Assembly (NCBI RefSeq): GCF_025465935.1
Contig: NZ_JANLNV010000085.1
Span: 1 to 64,000, forward strand
Direction: 5' to 3'
Length of the DNA: 64,000 bases
DNA from: Pseudomonas sp. 7P_10.2_Bac1
GTDB taxonomy: Bacteria > Pseudomonadota > Gammaproteobacteria > Pseudomonadales > Pseudomonadaceae
The notes under the pieces are model-generated. The model was not told where the DNA came from and searched no databases. It saw only the letters and a list, made by a program, of their open reading frames with translations. Position numbers and translations under genes: made by a program. Each line of letters begins with the position of its first letter. Position 1 is the stretch's first letter. Positions 45,501-52,990 of the stretch are shown here, piece by piece.

Positions 45501-45814
45501 TTGAAGGCTGGATCACGCTCTCACCCGCCATGCATCGCCTGTTTATCGCGACCATGCAAGAGGACCTGGTCAAGGCCGAGCAGGCGTTGCAAGCGTCCAA
45601 CACCTCAACGCTGGTCAGCTACCTGCATCGCATCAACGGCTCATTGGCCACAGTGGGGGCGCAGGATTTGGCGGCGGCGTGCAGTGTCTGTGAAATAACC
45701 TTGCTGCATGAACCGTTGAATCCTGAGTCGGCCACTGCCGTTGAGGCGTTGTTGAAGCGGTTGCACCGGGTTGTGCTCAGGATGGTCGAGGGAGGGTTGG
45801 GGCCAGATCAGTAG
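42566..45814 (+). CDS. hybrid sensor kinase with Hpt (RcsC/PvrS-like)
   Basis: 1082 aa from the ATG at 42566; the 42533 TTG is less likely. Membrane spans near 20-42 and 330-350 enclose a periplasmic sensor. The rest parallels the kinase at 30267: HisKA with His495 (MSHEIRTPLYG), HATPase (GAGLGLSI), an ABL-like segment (APLKDLAQSLVDWLSQWGAR), a receiver with Asp891 (IITDVNMP), and in addition a C-terminal Hpt with His1021 (HRINGSLATVG). It is thus the only histidine-phosphotransfer source in this locus. Divergent from the fimbrial operon it probably controls. Confidence 0.9.
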   Translation: MKQAKVRLGALALSSLRLNKLLLLLTGLALLLVSMSYWAVNRVLKEEGEKTDFHFARLMESIHEHEAFLRTAAQSYGQGNENLLEDSSPRSHIELMRQGDESLYQNRDTAKSLPFTVSQRDRFTPEQMAGVYSFGVQLTDLFAAYWSDSYYAAPQVFVFSPADLFTIAVPGIEGARQFPLLQKNNFFSVSRRLYDQLMPMRPKLDGDQVLWGRAPAGLIQQRKYIVGAIGVELSHRFLPEPGNDDTIILTALLDVNNISDLERLLMRPNKSRLTLISPAGDVLLGDDLDAHELPLGLSFEPDGLHFKLSSQGPDPWIGLYTISYQNFFGYAKWPLLGALGLVLLFALVGWRLNRWYRLRIIEPAHRSNQSLTESEEFNRVMLDSAPVGLCVVQRGTDIVLLENQRAHQWQGTPELIALLKRDYANREPGEVQLEVAGRYLQVCCAFTRYKGKDVVLCGFNDITRHVDDANLSEQARRSADDASKAKTLFLATMSHEIRTPLYGVLGNLELLEMTPLNERQKEYLRTIQRSSTVLFQLISDVLDVSKIESGQMAVELKTFSPLDVFEDAVRSYAAAASNKGLQIFACADATLPPLLCGDAVRIRQIINNLLSNAIKFTDFGRVVLRLKVTGIEHDHVSLQWQVSDTGVGISEQQLPKLFKPFSQLGATELAGGAGLGLSICSRLSEMMGANLRVVSEPGLGSSFSLHIRLPIVKGVLANSADIDLKGVRVSVRAPLKDLAQSLVDWLSQWGARAQVLPSTGNEENEAVLLDVEPDSSSALPWPGTSVVATWAATSQPKRTDRGWEVNAYDIRAIARTLMHVAKGRTPELPVSVSQPVSNMGLSVLVAEDNPVNREILKEQLEALGVRVTLAEDGEQALLRWKESVFDLIITDVNMPKLDGYQFTQRLRELDTEVPIIGVTANAMREEGEHCLKVGMNAWLVKPLNLGTLRETLAAYSRQPVAVASPVSKEETPDTHPDDLEGWITLSPAMHRLFIATMQEDLVKAEQALQASNTSTLVSYLHRINGSLATVGAQDLAAACSVCEITLLHEPLNPESATAVEALLKRLHRVVLRMVEGGLGPDQ

Positions 45815-45863
45815 GCACAAGGGGTAATTGCCTTATGAGGTATCGCGTCATGGTGAGGGACTA

Positions 45864-45889
45864 ACGCGCCTGCTTGCACTCAGGCGCGT
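45864..45889. terminator. hairpin between convergent kinase and DUF6124-like genes
   Basis: ACGCGCCTG and CAGGCGCGT (45864-45872 with 45881-45889), a perfect 9-bp stem with an 8-base loop between two gene ends. No strong T tract. Confidence 0.45.
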
Positions 45890-45894
45890 GCTGC

Positions 45895-46245
45895 TTAGTG
45901 GGTCGTCAAACCGTCCAGCGACTTATCCACATACGCCTTGGCCAGCTCCACCAAGTGCATGGTTGATAACACCAGATGGCGCGCATGCCCGCTCAAACCA
46001 TTCCCCGCCTCACTCGCCGAAGCACCCGCGCAGCGCAACAAGTCTGACGCTTGGGCCAAAGCCGCTTCTAAATTGACACTGTCCGGGATGGCATACGTGG
46101 CCTGATCCACATGCCGTGGAGGCTTAGGTTCTTGCAGGTAAAAATTGAGGGCGCGTTCGGTGGCCGCGCGGTCTAGCGACAGTTCATCGCACTGAGCAGC
46201 AATGTGAGGGGATAAAGCCGGGGGATCAGGGACAATTTTTTTCAT
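45895..46245 (-). CDS. DUF6124/DUF3077-like small protein
   Basis: 116 aa from the ATG at 46245; the frame stays open 71 codons upstream but that part is GC-rich leader sequence. Layout: variable N-terminus, then NLEAALAQASDLLRCAGASA and HLVLSTMHLVELAKAYVDKSLD, helical, resembling the small proteins found in many copies in Pseudomonas genomes. No known activity. Its long structured leader is described separately. Confidence 0.65.
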   Translation of the reverse strand: MKKIVPDPPALSPHIAAQCDELSLDRAATERALNFYLQEPKPPRHVDQATYAIPDSVNLEAALAQASDLLRCAGASASEAGNGLSGHARHLVLSTMHLVELAKAYVDKSLDGLTTH

Positions 46246-46249
46246 AGGT

Positions 46250-46460
46250 ACAACTCCATGTGGACTTAAGGAGCTGTCACCTGTCGCGACTAAACGAGTG
46301 GGTGGCAGCCATGCGCAGGTTAGTCGACCGGTCACACGGAAACCCGGCGCGCCACAAGGGCGCCCTGCGCACGGCCACCATAAAACGTGAGGCCGAAAAA
46401 AAGCGCCTCGCGGAGGTGGCGCCTTGCGCCGTGTGACACGTCGGGCGACTAAACCCAACC
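46250..46460 (-). promoter_or_regulatory. structured leader upstream of the DUF6124-like gene
   Basis: Contains GCGACTAAAC twice in direct orientation (46286-46295, 46445-46454), a near-inverse copy GTTAGTCG (46319-46326), and a long-range stem GTCACACGG (46331-46339) with CCGTGTGAC (46429-46437) enclosing GC-rich local hairpins. It reads more like a folded RNA leader than a coding extension. The remaining 46461-46663 shows nothing I recognise. Confidence 0.5.
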
Positions 46461-46663
46461 GCTGATGGACAGCGATGGGCCGAGACTATTCCCCGAATGG
46501 CACAGGCACAAGCGAACGGAAGTTTCTAGGATGTTTCAGCGGATTGAAAGGGAAGCGTCGTACGAAATGACTGATTTTGAAGGCGCGACACGGGGTTGAT
46601 GCGCAACCCCTGGCAGCCTTTGTTTCTTGTCATTGGCAGCAGGGCATTTATCGACAGGCACAA

Positions 46664-46690
46664 AAAAGCCCGCACTAGGCGGGCTTTCTC
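46664..46690 (-). terminator. terminator after tRNA-Met
   Basis: On the minus strand AAAGCCCGC-CTAGT-GCGGGCTTTTTT forms a stem followed by a T run, 40 bp after the tRNA 3' end. Confidence 0.88.
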
Positions 46691-46731
46691 GTTGGTTTCA
46701 TTTCATCTTGCGATGTGGTGAAACCGGTGTT

Positions 46732-46808
46732 TGGTGGCTACACAGGGACTTGAACCCCGGACCCCAGCATTATGAATGCTATGCTCTAACCAACTGAGCT
46801 ATGTAGCC
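46732..46808 (-). tRNA. tRNA-Met (anticodon CAT, elongator type)
   Basis: 77 nt with encoded CCA. Acceptor GGCTACA pairs with TGTAGCC, D-arm has AGCTCAGTTGGTTAGAGC, the anticodon loop is TTCATAA (CAT), and the T-loop is GGTTCAAGTCC. The acceptor begins GGC rather than the CGC of the initiator, so it is the elongator. Confidence 0.95.
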
Positions 46809-46978
46809 GATGGCGCGCATTATTCCTTCGTAAGGGGGGTGTGTCAAGCAAATATCTGAAAATTTTCTCTGCGCTATCAAACGCTTAAGGTTTTTTGGGC
46901 TGCGGATGGCAATATCTTGTTAAAAAGTGGCACATTGGGTCACTTGGACGTGCCTTTCTCTGTTGTCTGGAAACCCTT

Positions 46979-48196
46979 ATGGCTATTAGTGACACCACAA
47001 TAAAAACAACACCCGACCTGCAAATGCCCCAAACCAGCCCGTTAGTCCTGCGCATTATCGGGGCCGTGGCGCTGGCGCATTTGATCAATGACTTGATCCA
47101 GGCGGTTCTGCCCTCGATCTATCCGCTGCTCAAAGACAAGTACGATCTGACGTTCACTCAGATCGGTCTGATTACCCTGACGTTTCAACTCACCGCGTCG
47201 CTGTTGCAGCCGTGGGTTGGTTACTACACGGACCGCCACCCCAATCCTCTTTTACTGCCCAGTGGCATGGTGTGCACGTTGATCGGGATTTTGATGCTGT
47301 CGCAGGTTGGCAGCTTCCCGTTGATTCTGCTGGCCGCCGCGCTGGTCGGTATCGGTTCGTCGACCTTTCATCCTGAGGCGTCTCGCGTTGCGCGGCTGGC
47401 TTCTGGTGGGCGTTATGGTTTTGCGCAGTCGACGTTCCAGGTGGGCGGAAACGCGGGCTCGGCGTTTGGACCGTTACTGGCTGCGGCAATCATCATTCCC
47501 TATGGCCAGGGCAATGTGGCCTGGTTCGGTCTGTTTGCGCTGTTCGCAGTGGGGCTGTTGTATGTGATCAGCCGCTGGTACCGCAATCACTTGAGCCTGT
47601 TCAAGCTCAAGGCGGGGCAGAAGGCGACGCATGGCCTGTCGAAACGGCGGGTACTCAGCGCCTTGGTGGTACTGGGGTTGCTGGTGTTCTCCAAGTATTT
47701 CTACATGGCCAGCCTGACTAGCTACTACACCTTCTTCCTGATTCAGAAGTTCGATGTATCGATTGCCAATTCACAGATGTACCTGTTCCTGTTCCTCGGG
47801 GCTGTGGCGGCGGGTACGTTTTTTGGGGGGCCGATTGGCGACCGCATCGGGCGTAAGGCGGTGATCTGGTTCTCGATTCTGGGTGTTGCGCCGTTTACGT
47901 TGCTGCTGCCGTATGTCGATCTGTTCTGGACCAGCGTACTGAGCTTCATCATCGGTTTTATCCTGGCGTCGGCGTTCTCGGCGATTGTGGTGTATGCCCA
48001 GGAGTTGGTGCCGGGTAATGTGGGGATGATTGCAGGGGTGTTCTTTGGCCTGATGTTCGGCTTTGGCGGGATTGGTGCGGCGCTGCTGGGGCATCTGGCA
48101 GACATTCACGGCATCGAGTATGTGTACAAATTGTGCTCGTACCTGCCATTGTTTGGCGTGTTGGCGATCTTGTTACCGCGCACCAAAAAAATCTAA
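46979..48196 (+). CDS. fsr: MFS exporter, fosmidomycin-resistance (Fsr) family
   Basis: 405 aa from the ATG at 46979 (an open extension upstream overlaps AT-rich leader). Twelve membrane spans. Typical MFS loops are seen: GYYTDRHPNP after the second span and GGPIGDRIGRKAV in the second half. Fsr wording includes HLINDLIQAVLPSIYPLLK near the N-terminus and SSTFHPEASRVARLASGGRYGFAQS after span 4. It exports fosmidomycin and perhaps other small molecules. Stand-alone gene. Confidence 0.88.
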   Translation: MAISDTTIKTTPDLQMPQTSPLVLRIIGAVALAHLINDLIQAVLPSIYPLLKDKYDLTFTQIGLITLTFQLTASLLQPWVGYYTDRHPNPLLLPSGMVCTLIGILMLSQVGSFPLILLAAALVGIGSSTFHPEASRVARLASGGRYGFAQSTFQVGGNAGSAFGPLLAAAIIIPYGQGNVAWFGLFALFAVGLLYVISRWYRNHLSLFKLKAGQKATHGLSKRRVLSALVVLGLLVFSKYFYMASLTSYYTFFLIQKFDVSIANSQMYLFLFLGAVAAGTFFGGPIGDRIGRKAVIWFSILGVAPFTLLLPYVDLFWTSVLSFIIGFILASAFSAIVVYAQELVPGNVGMIAGVFFGLMFGFGGIGAALLGHLADIHGIEYVYKLCSYLPLFGVLAILLPRTKKI

Positions 48197-48285
48197 GAAG
48201 GTAGGGGGCCAATCCTTGGCCTTCTAAAGATGTTTCGTCAACCATGTGCGACTAAGCCGTGGTTGGCAACATCATGTTTTAAGTA

Positions 48286-48375
48286 TCAGCGGCTGGCTTC
48301 CATTTTGAGTTGCTCTCTGGCACGTGATATGCGCGAGCGTACAGTACCGATTGGAATCGACAGGGCCAGCGCTGT
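48286..48375 (-). pseudogene. C-terminal remnant of an ECF sigma factor
   Basis: Minus-strand frame reads ALSIPIGTVRSRISRAREQL and then KMEASR before TGA (48286-48288). This is the helix-turn-helix of sigma region 4.2 (compare 'DIPLGTVKSRLHRARAQL'). Nothing upstream in any frame continues the protein: the sequence breaks into inverted repeats instead. It is a fragment of about 30 codons left after a deletion or rearrangement. Confidence 0.65.
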
Positions 48376-48378
48376 ATC

Positions 48379-48426
48379 GACAACCAACCATCTTGTCCAT
48401 TGGTTGGCACATGATGGTTGGTTGTC
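48379..48426. repeat. perfect 14-bp inverted repeat
   Basis: GACAACCAACCATC (48379-48392) and GATGGTTGGTTGTC (48413-48426) with a 20-base spacer that itself contains TTGGTTGGCA. A related GTGGTTGGCAACATCATG lies at 48259-48276, on the other side of the sigma remnant. It may be the junction of an old rearrangement or a two-way transcription end beside ychF. Confidence 0.65.
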
Positions 48427-48438
48427 AATGAGTGCTCA

Positions 48439-49539
48439 CTATACGTTGAAACGGAAGTGCAACACGTCACCATCCTTAACGATGTATTCCTTGCCTTCCA
48501 GACGCCATTTGCCCGCTTCTTTCGCGCCTGCTTCACCCTTGTACTGGATGAAGTCGTCGTAGGCGACCACTTCGGCCCGGATGAAGCCTTTTTCAAAGTC
48601 AGTGTGGATCACGCCAGCGGCTTGTGGGGCGGTAGCGCCCACTTTCACTGTCCAAGCGCGAACTTCCTGAACGCCAGCAGTGAAGTAGGTCTGCAGGTTG
48701 AGCATTTCGTAACCGGCACGGATCACACGGTTCAGGCCTGGCTCTTCGAGACCCAGCGCTTCGAGGAACATGTCCTTTTCTTCGCCATCGTCCAGTTCGG
48801 CAATTTCTGCCTCGATCTTGTTGCACACCGGAACAACGGTCGCGCCTTCTTCTTCGGCAATGGCTTTCACCACGTCCAGCAGCGGGTTGTTCTCGAAACC
48901 GTCTTCAGCCACGTTGGCGATGTACATAACCGGCTTGGTGGTCAGCAGGTGGAAACCTTTGATGATCTGCTTCTCATCGGCATCCATGTTCTTGATCAGG
49001 CTGCGCGCAGGCTTGCCCAGGGTGAAGTGGGCGATCAGCTGTTCCAGCAGGCCTTTTTGAGCAACGGCTTCTTTGTCACCGCCCTTGGCGTTGCGGGTAA
49101 CTTTCTGCAGTTGCTTCTCGCAGCTGTCGAGGTCGGCGAAGATCAGTTCAAGGTCAATGATCTCAATGTCGCGCTTAGGGTCGACGCTGCTGGCAACGTG
49201 GATGACGTTTTCGTCTTCAAAGCAGCGAACCACGTGAGCGATCGCATCGGTCTCACGGATGTTGGCCAGGAACTTGTTGCCCAGGCCTTCGCCTTTCGAT
49301 GCGCCGGCAACCAGGCCCGCGATGTCGACGAACTCCATGGTAGTCGGCAGGATGCGCTGAGGCTTAACGATCTCGGCCAGTGCTGCCAGACGCGGATCGG
49401 GCATCGGCACGATGCCGGTGTTCGGCTCGATCGTGCAGAAGGGGAAGTTCTCAGCCGCAATGCCGGATTTGGTCAGGGCGTTGAACAGGGTGGACTTGCC
49501 GACGTTAGGCAGGCCGACGATGCCGCAGTTGAATCCCAT
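48439..49539 (-). CDS. ychF: redox-regulated ATPase YchF (Obg family)
   Basis: 366 aa from the ATG at 49539. P-loop GLPNVGKSTLFNAL at residues 8-21, switch region around DIAGLVAGASKGEGLGN, the altered base-recognition motif NKIEAE (NxxE instead of NKxD, giving ATP preference), and a C-terminal TGS domain (LQTYFTAGVQEVRAWTV). It binds ribosomes and modulates stress responses. Last gene of the rplY-pth-ychF group. Confidence 0.95.
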   Translation of the reverse strand: MGFNCGIVGLPNVGKSTLFNALTKSGIAAENFPFCTIEPNTGIVPMPDPRLAALAEIVKPQRILPTTMEFVDIAGLVAGASKGEGLGNKFLANIRETDAIAHVVRCFEDENVIHVASSVDPKRDIEIIDLELIFADLDSCEKQLQKVTRNAKGGDKEAVAQKGLLEQLIAHFTLGKPARSLIKNMDADEKQIIKGFHLLTTKPVMYIANVAEDGFENNPLLDVVKAIAEEEGATVVPVCNKIEAEIAELDDGEEKDMFLEALGLEEPGLNRVIRAGYEMLNLQTYFTAGVQEVRAWTVKVGATAPQAAGVIHTDFEKGFIRAEVVAYDDFIQYKGEAGAKEAGKWRLEGKEYIVKDGDVLHFRFNV

Positions 49540-49562
49540 GGTGTTTCCCCTCGGAAAAAGAG

Positions 49563-50147
49563 TCAGGCCTTCTGGCTGTGCAGGTTTTTCATCGCACGGT
49601 TCCATTCCCCGGCGAGGATATCCGGCAGCACGCCGAGGGCAAAATCGATGCTGGCGTCCAATTTTTCCTGCTCGGCGCGTGGCGCTCGACCCAGAACAAA
49701 GTTGGACACCATGCTCGCGACGCCTGGGTGGCCAATGCCAAGCCGCAGACGGTAGAAATTATTGTTGTTTCCCAGTTGCGCAATGATGTCACGCAAGCCG
49801 TTATGACCTCCATGGCCGCCGCCCAGCTTGAGCTTGGCAACACCCGGTGGGAGATCGAGTTCGTCGTGGGCCACCAATATGGATTCCGGCGCAATGCGGT
49901 AGAAGCCAGCAAGCGCTGCAACAGCCTGGCCGCTTCGGTTCATGTAGGTGGTGGGAATCAACAGACGAACATCCTGACCCTGATGGCTAAAGCGCCCGGT
50001 CAGGCCAAAATATTTACGATCAGCAACGAGATTGACCCCGTTTGCCGCCGCGAGACGCTCAACAAAAAGGGCCCCTGCGTTATGCCGGGTCTGTTCGTAT
50101 TCGGTGCCTGGATTTCCCAGGCCAACGATCAGTTTTATGGCGGTCAC
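49563..50147 (-). CDS. pth: peptidyl-tRNA hydrolase
   Basis: 194 aa, standard length. GLGNPGTEYEQTRHNAG contains the conserved Asn and the catalytic His (TRHN). Further family stretches are TTYMNRSGQAV, HDELDLPPG and GGGHGGHNGLRDI. It releases tRNA from stalled peptidyl-tRNA. 23 bp before ychF, in the same direction. Confidence 0.96.
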   Translation of the reverse strand: MTAIKLIVGLGNPGTEYEQTRHNAGALFVERLAAANGVNLVADRKYFGLTGRFSHQGQDVRLLIPTTYMNRSGQAVAALAGFYRIAPESILVAHDELDLPPGVAKLKLGGGHGGHNGLRDIIAQLGNNNNFYRLRLGIGHPGVASMVSNFVLGRAPRAEQEKLDASIDFALGVLPDILAGEWNRAMKNLHSQKA

Positions 50148-50311
50148 GACAAGGGCCCTTCTATAGAGTTGTGGATAACATCGCCGCTAACGAGAGCGGC
50201 GAGTACAGACAAGAAAGCGGTTTACCTGAGTAAACTTCGCGATCCTGTCCGCTTTACTCGCTGCGTGTTAGCTCGCGATGTTTCTCAAAACTCCAACCAC
50301 AGAGTAATGAA

Positions 50312-50902
50312 TTACTCTGCGTCTGTTTCTGCTGCAACACGTGGAGCGTGAACGTTGGCTACTGCCAGGTCGTTACCGTGTGCCAGTGCTACGAACTCAA
50401 CGCCTTTAGGAGCGGTGATGTCCGACAGGTGAATGATCGAGCCGACTTCGGCGTTAGCCAGGTCAACTTCGATGAATTCAGGCAGGTCTTTTGGCAGGCA
50501 GGAAACTTCGATTTCCGCGATCACGTGGGAGATCTCGCCGCCTTTCTTGATCGGAGCAGCTTCACCAACGAAGTGAACTGGAACGATTGCAGTCAGTTTC
50601 TGACCAGCAACAACGCGTACAAAGTCAGCGTGCATCACGTGGCCTTTAGCCGGGTGACGTTGCAGAGCTTTGATGATTACGTTTTGCTTAACGCCACCAA
50701 CGGTCAGTTCGATAACGTGGCTGTAAGCCGCTTCGTTTTCGAGCAGTTTGGCGATTTCTTTAGCCAGCAGGCTAACGGATTCAGGGGCTTTGTCGCCACC
50801 GTAAACAACAGCTGGAACCAGGCTTGCGAGACGACGCAGGCGGCGGCTCGCACCTTTCCCCAGGTCGGAACGCAGTTCAGCATTCAGAGTAAAATCGTTC
50901 AT
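50312..50902 (-). CDS. rplY: 50S ribosomal protein L25, CTC form
   Basis: 196 aa from the ATG at 50902. The N-terminal 5S rRNA-binding L25 domain (MNDFTLNAELRSDLGKGASR) is followed by the beta-rich C-terminal domain of the CTC/TL5 form (from about 95). It has its own promoter region, since a terminator separates it from prs. The 164 bp between it and pth show no gene. Confidence 0.95.
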   Translation of the reverse strand: MNDFTLNAELRSDLGKGASRRLRRLASLVPAVVYGGDKAPESVSLLAKEIAKLLENEAAYSHVIELTVGGVKQNVIIKALQRHPAKGHVMHADFVRVVAGQKLTAIVPVHFVGEAAPIKKGGEISHVIAEIEVSCLPKDLPEFIEVDLANAEVGSIIHLSDITAPKGVEFVALAHGNDLAVANVHAPRVAAETDAE

Positions 50903-50967
50903 GTTGTATCTCCAAAATAACCACATCCGGCCAAGCGTTTGCGACCAGCGCTATGGACGGTATGGGC

Positions 50968-51004
50968 AAAAAAGCCCCGCCCCAACAGGGTGTTGGGGCG
51001 GGGC
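50968..51004 (-). terminator. terminator after prs
   Basis: A perfect 14-bp stem GCCCCGCCCCAACA/TGTTGGGGCGGGGC (50974-50987 with 50991-51004), followed on the minus strand by six T. Confidence 0.95.
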
Positions 51005-51041
51005 GCTTTTCGTCAGCGTATGTCAGCCAAGGGCAAAGCCC

Positions 51042-51983
51042 TTAGCGGAACATCGCGCTGATCGATTCTTCGTTGCTGATGCGGCGAACCGCTTCAGCCA
51101 CAACCGGCGCGATATCCAGTTGACGGATACGCGAACAGGCTTGTGCGGCTGCGGACAGCGGAATGGTGTTGGTCACCACCAGCTCGTCCAGCATGGAATT
51201 TTCGATATTCTCGATTGCCCGACCCGACAGCACAGGGTGTGTGCAGTAGGCGAACACTTTGGCAGCGCCATGCTCTTTCAAGGCTTTAGCCGCGTGGCAC
51301 AGAGTGCCGGCGGTATCGACCATGTCGTCAACCAGAATACAGGTACGCCCTTCGACATCACCGATGATATGCATCACTTCAGAGTGATTGGCTTTCTCAC
51401 GGCGTTTGTCGATGATCCCAAGATCAACGCCCAGGGATTTGGCAACAGCACGTGCACGCACGACGCCGCCGATATCCGGGGACACGATCATAAGGTTCTC
51501 AAAGCGCTGATCTTCGATGTCATCCACGAGAACCGGGGAGCCGTAGATGTTATCTACAGGAATATCGAAGAAACCTTGAATCTGGTCAGCATGCAAATCA
51601 ACCGTGAGTACACGGTCGATGCCGACTACGGTAAGCATGTCAGCAACAACTTTTGCGCTGATAGCCACACGTGCGGAACGCGGACGGCGGTCCTGACGGG
51701 CATAACCAAAGTAAGGAATAACAGCAGTAATACGAGTTGCTGAGGAACGGCGGAAGGCATCAGCCATCACGACGAGTTCCATCAGGTTATCGTTGGTCGG
51801 AGCACAAGTCGGCTGAATAATGAAGACGTCTTTACCGCGAACGTTTTCATTGATCTCAGCGGTAATCTCGCCGTCGGAAAACTTACCGACAGAAATGTCA
51901 CCGAGAGGGATATGCAGCTGACGTACGACACGCCGAGCCAGATCGGGGTTAGCGTTCCCCGTAAAGACCATCATCTTGGACAC
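51042..51983 (-). CDS. prs: ribose-phosphate pyrophosphokinase
   Basis: 313 aa from a GTG start (51981-51983) giving VSKMMVFTGNANPDLA, the usual N-terminus; the open extension upstream is not used. It makes PRPP from ribose 5-phosphate and ATP. Motifs: FSDGEI, QPTCAPTNDNLMEL, YFGYARQDRR (ATP loop) and the PRPP site ILVDDMVDTAGTL. Follows tRNA-Gln and ispE in the same direction and ends at a strong terminator. Confidence 0.97.
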   Translation of the reverse strand: MSKMMVFTGNANPDLARRVVRQLHIPLGDISVGKFSDGEITAEINENVRGKDVFIIQPTCAPTNDNLMELVVMADAFRRSSATRITAVIPYFGYARQDRRPRSARVAISAKVVADMLTVVGIDRVLTVDLHADQIQGFFDIPVDNIYGSPVLVDDIEDQRFENLMIVSPDIGGVVRARAVAKSLGVDLGIIDKRREKANHSEVMHIIGDVEGRTCILVDDMVDTAGTLCHAAKALKEHGAAKVFAYCTHPVLSGRAIENIENSMLDELVVTNTIPLSAAAQACSRIRQLDIAPVVAEAVRRISNEESISAMFR

Positions 51984-52028
51984 GCGCAGTACCTGAAGGC
52001 TGAGGGTAACCTGGATGAGTATAAGAAA

Positions 52029-52103
52029 TGGCAGGGGCGGCTGGATTCGAACCAACGCATGGCAGGATCAAAACCTGCTGCCTTACCGCTTGGCGACGCC
52101 CCT
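52029..52103 (-). tRNA. tRNA-Gln (anticodon TTG)
   Basis: 75 nt with encoded CCA. Acceptor AGGGGCG pairs with CGCCCCT, anticodon loop TTTTGAT (TTG) in the stem CAGG/CCTG, and T-loop GGTTCGAATCC. It lies between ispE and prs, the usual pseudomonad position as I recall, and is probably processed from their transcript. Confidence 0.95.
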
Positions 52104-52113
52104 GTATCTGTTG

Positions 52114-52989
52114 CTACGAGTACCGTGTACCCGTTTCCTTTGACAGATTTTGTAGCGTTCGATGCAACATTGAGATGTTGCTTCCTTTTGCTACAAACCC
52201 TGTAAGGGTCTCTGTAAGAAGGTGCAGCACTTTATCAGCACTTGCTTCATTTGGGAAGGCCCCAAATATACAACTTCCAGTTCCAGTTAATTTTGCTTCG
52301 GTGTATTTACCTAGCAAATTCAAAGCGTTACGTACTTCTGGATAACGCTCCTTCACCACTGCTTCGCAGTCGTTTCGGCTGTTTCCCTTGGGAACGGGGC
52401 GCACTTTAATGGGCAAAGAGTCACGTGTCAACAAAGGATCTGAAAATATTTCTGCTGTGCTGACAGAGACTTGCGGCACAAGCACGACATACCAAGGTTC
52501 TTCTGGCGCGACAGGTGTAAGAATCTCGCCAACGCCTTCTGCGAAAGCGGCGTGCCCGCGGACGAAAACCGGAACATCGGCCCCCAGGCTCAAACCGAGC
52601 ACTGCCAACTGATCGTGCGTCCAGTTCAATTGCCAGAGGTGGTTGAGGCCCAGCAAGGTGGTGGCGGCATTTGAACTGCCGCCGCCAATGCCGCCGCCCA
52701 TGGGCAAAATCTTTTTGATCCAGATATCGATGCCCAGTGGGCTGTTGGATTGTTGCTGCAGTTTTTTCGCCGCTTTGACGATCAGGTTGTCGTCATGGGC
52801 CACACCGGCAAACTCAGTGTGCAGGCAGATCACCCCGTCGTCGCGCACGGCAAAGCTCATTTCATCGCCGTAATCGAGGAACTGAAACAGGGTTTGCAGT
52901 TCGTGGTAGCCGTCTGCACGACGACCCAAAATGTGGAGCATCAAATTCAGTTTTGCCGGGGAGGGCAGAACCAGCACATCTTTTTGCAT
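52114..52989 (-). CDS. ispE: 4-(cytidine-5'-diphospho)-2-C-methyl-D-erythritol kinase
   Basis: 291 aa. A GHMP kinase of the MEP isoprenoid pathway. N-terminal SPAKLNLMLHILGRRADGYHE with the conserved Lys and His, the ATP loop PMGGGIGGGSSNAATTL (about residues 96-112), and the C-terminal LTGTGSCIFGAF. It starts 1 bp after the lolB stop region, so it is co-transcribed with lolB and the TPR lipoprotein gene. Confidence 0.95.
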   Translation of the reverse strand: MQKDVLVLPSPAKLNLMLHILGRRADGYHELQTLFQFLDYGDEMSFAVRDDGVICLHTEFAGVAHDDNLIVKAAKKLQQQSNSPLGIDIWIKKILPMGGGIGGGSSNAATTLLGLNHLWQLNWTHDQLAVLGLSLGADVPVFVRGHAAFAEGVGEILTPVAPEEPWYVVLVPQVSVSTAEIFSDPLLTRDSLPIKVRPVPKGNSRNDCEAVVKERYPEVRNALNLLGKYTEAKLTGTGSCIFGAFPNEASADKVLHLLTETLTGFVAKGSNISMLHRTLQNLSKETGTRYS

Positions 52990-52990
52990 C

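Noticed and set aside
7268..45814. one large genomic island covering both fimbrial loci
   Set aside because: Core genes (mksFEB, rimI, can) in the usual pseudomonad order lie between the two loci, and no integrase or att sites were seen, so two separate insertions or ancestral loci are more likely.
45895..46458. 187-residue form of the DUF6124-like protein
   Set aside because: The first 71 codons are Arg/Pro/Gly-rich and coincide with the repeat-containing leader. The ATG at 46245 fits the family length.
48418..49755. 445-codon open frame on the plus strand
   Set aside because: Antisense to ychF and the start of pth; no initiation signals.
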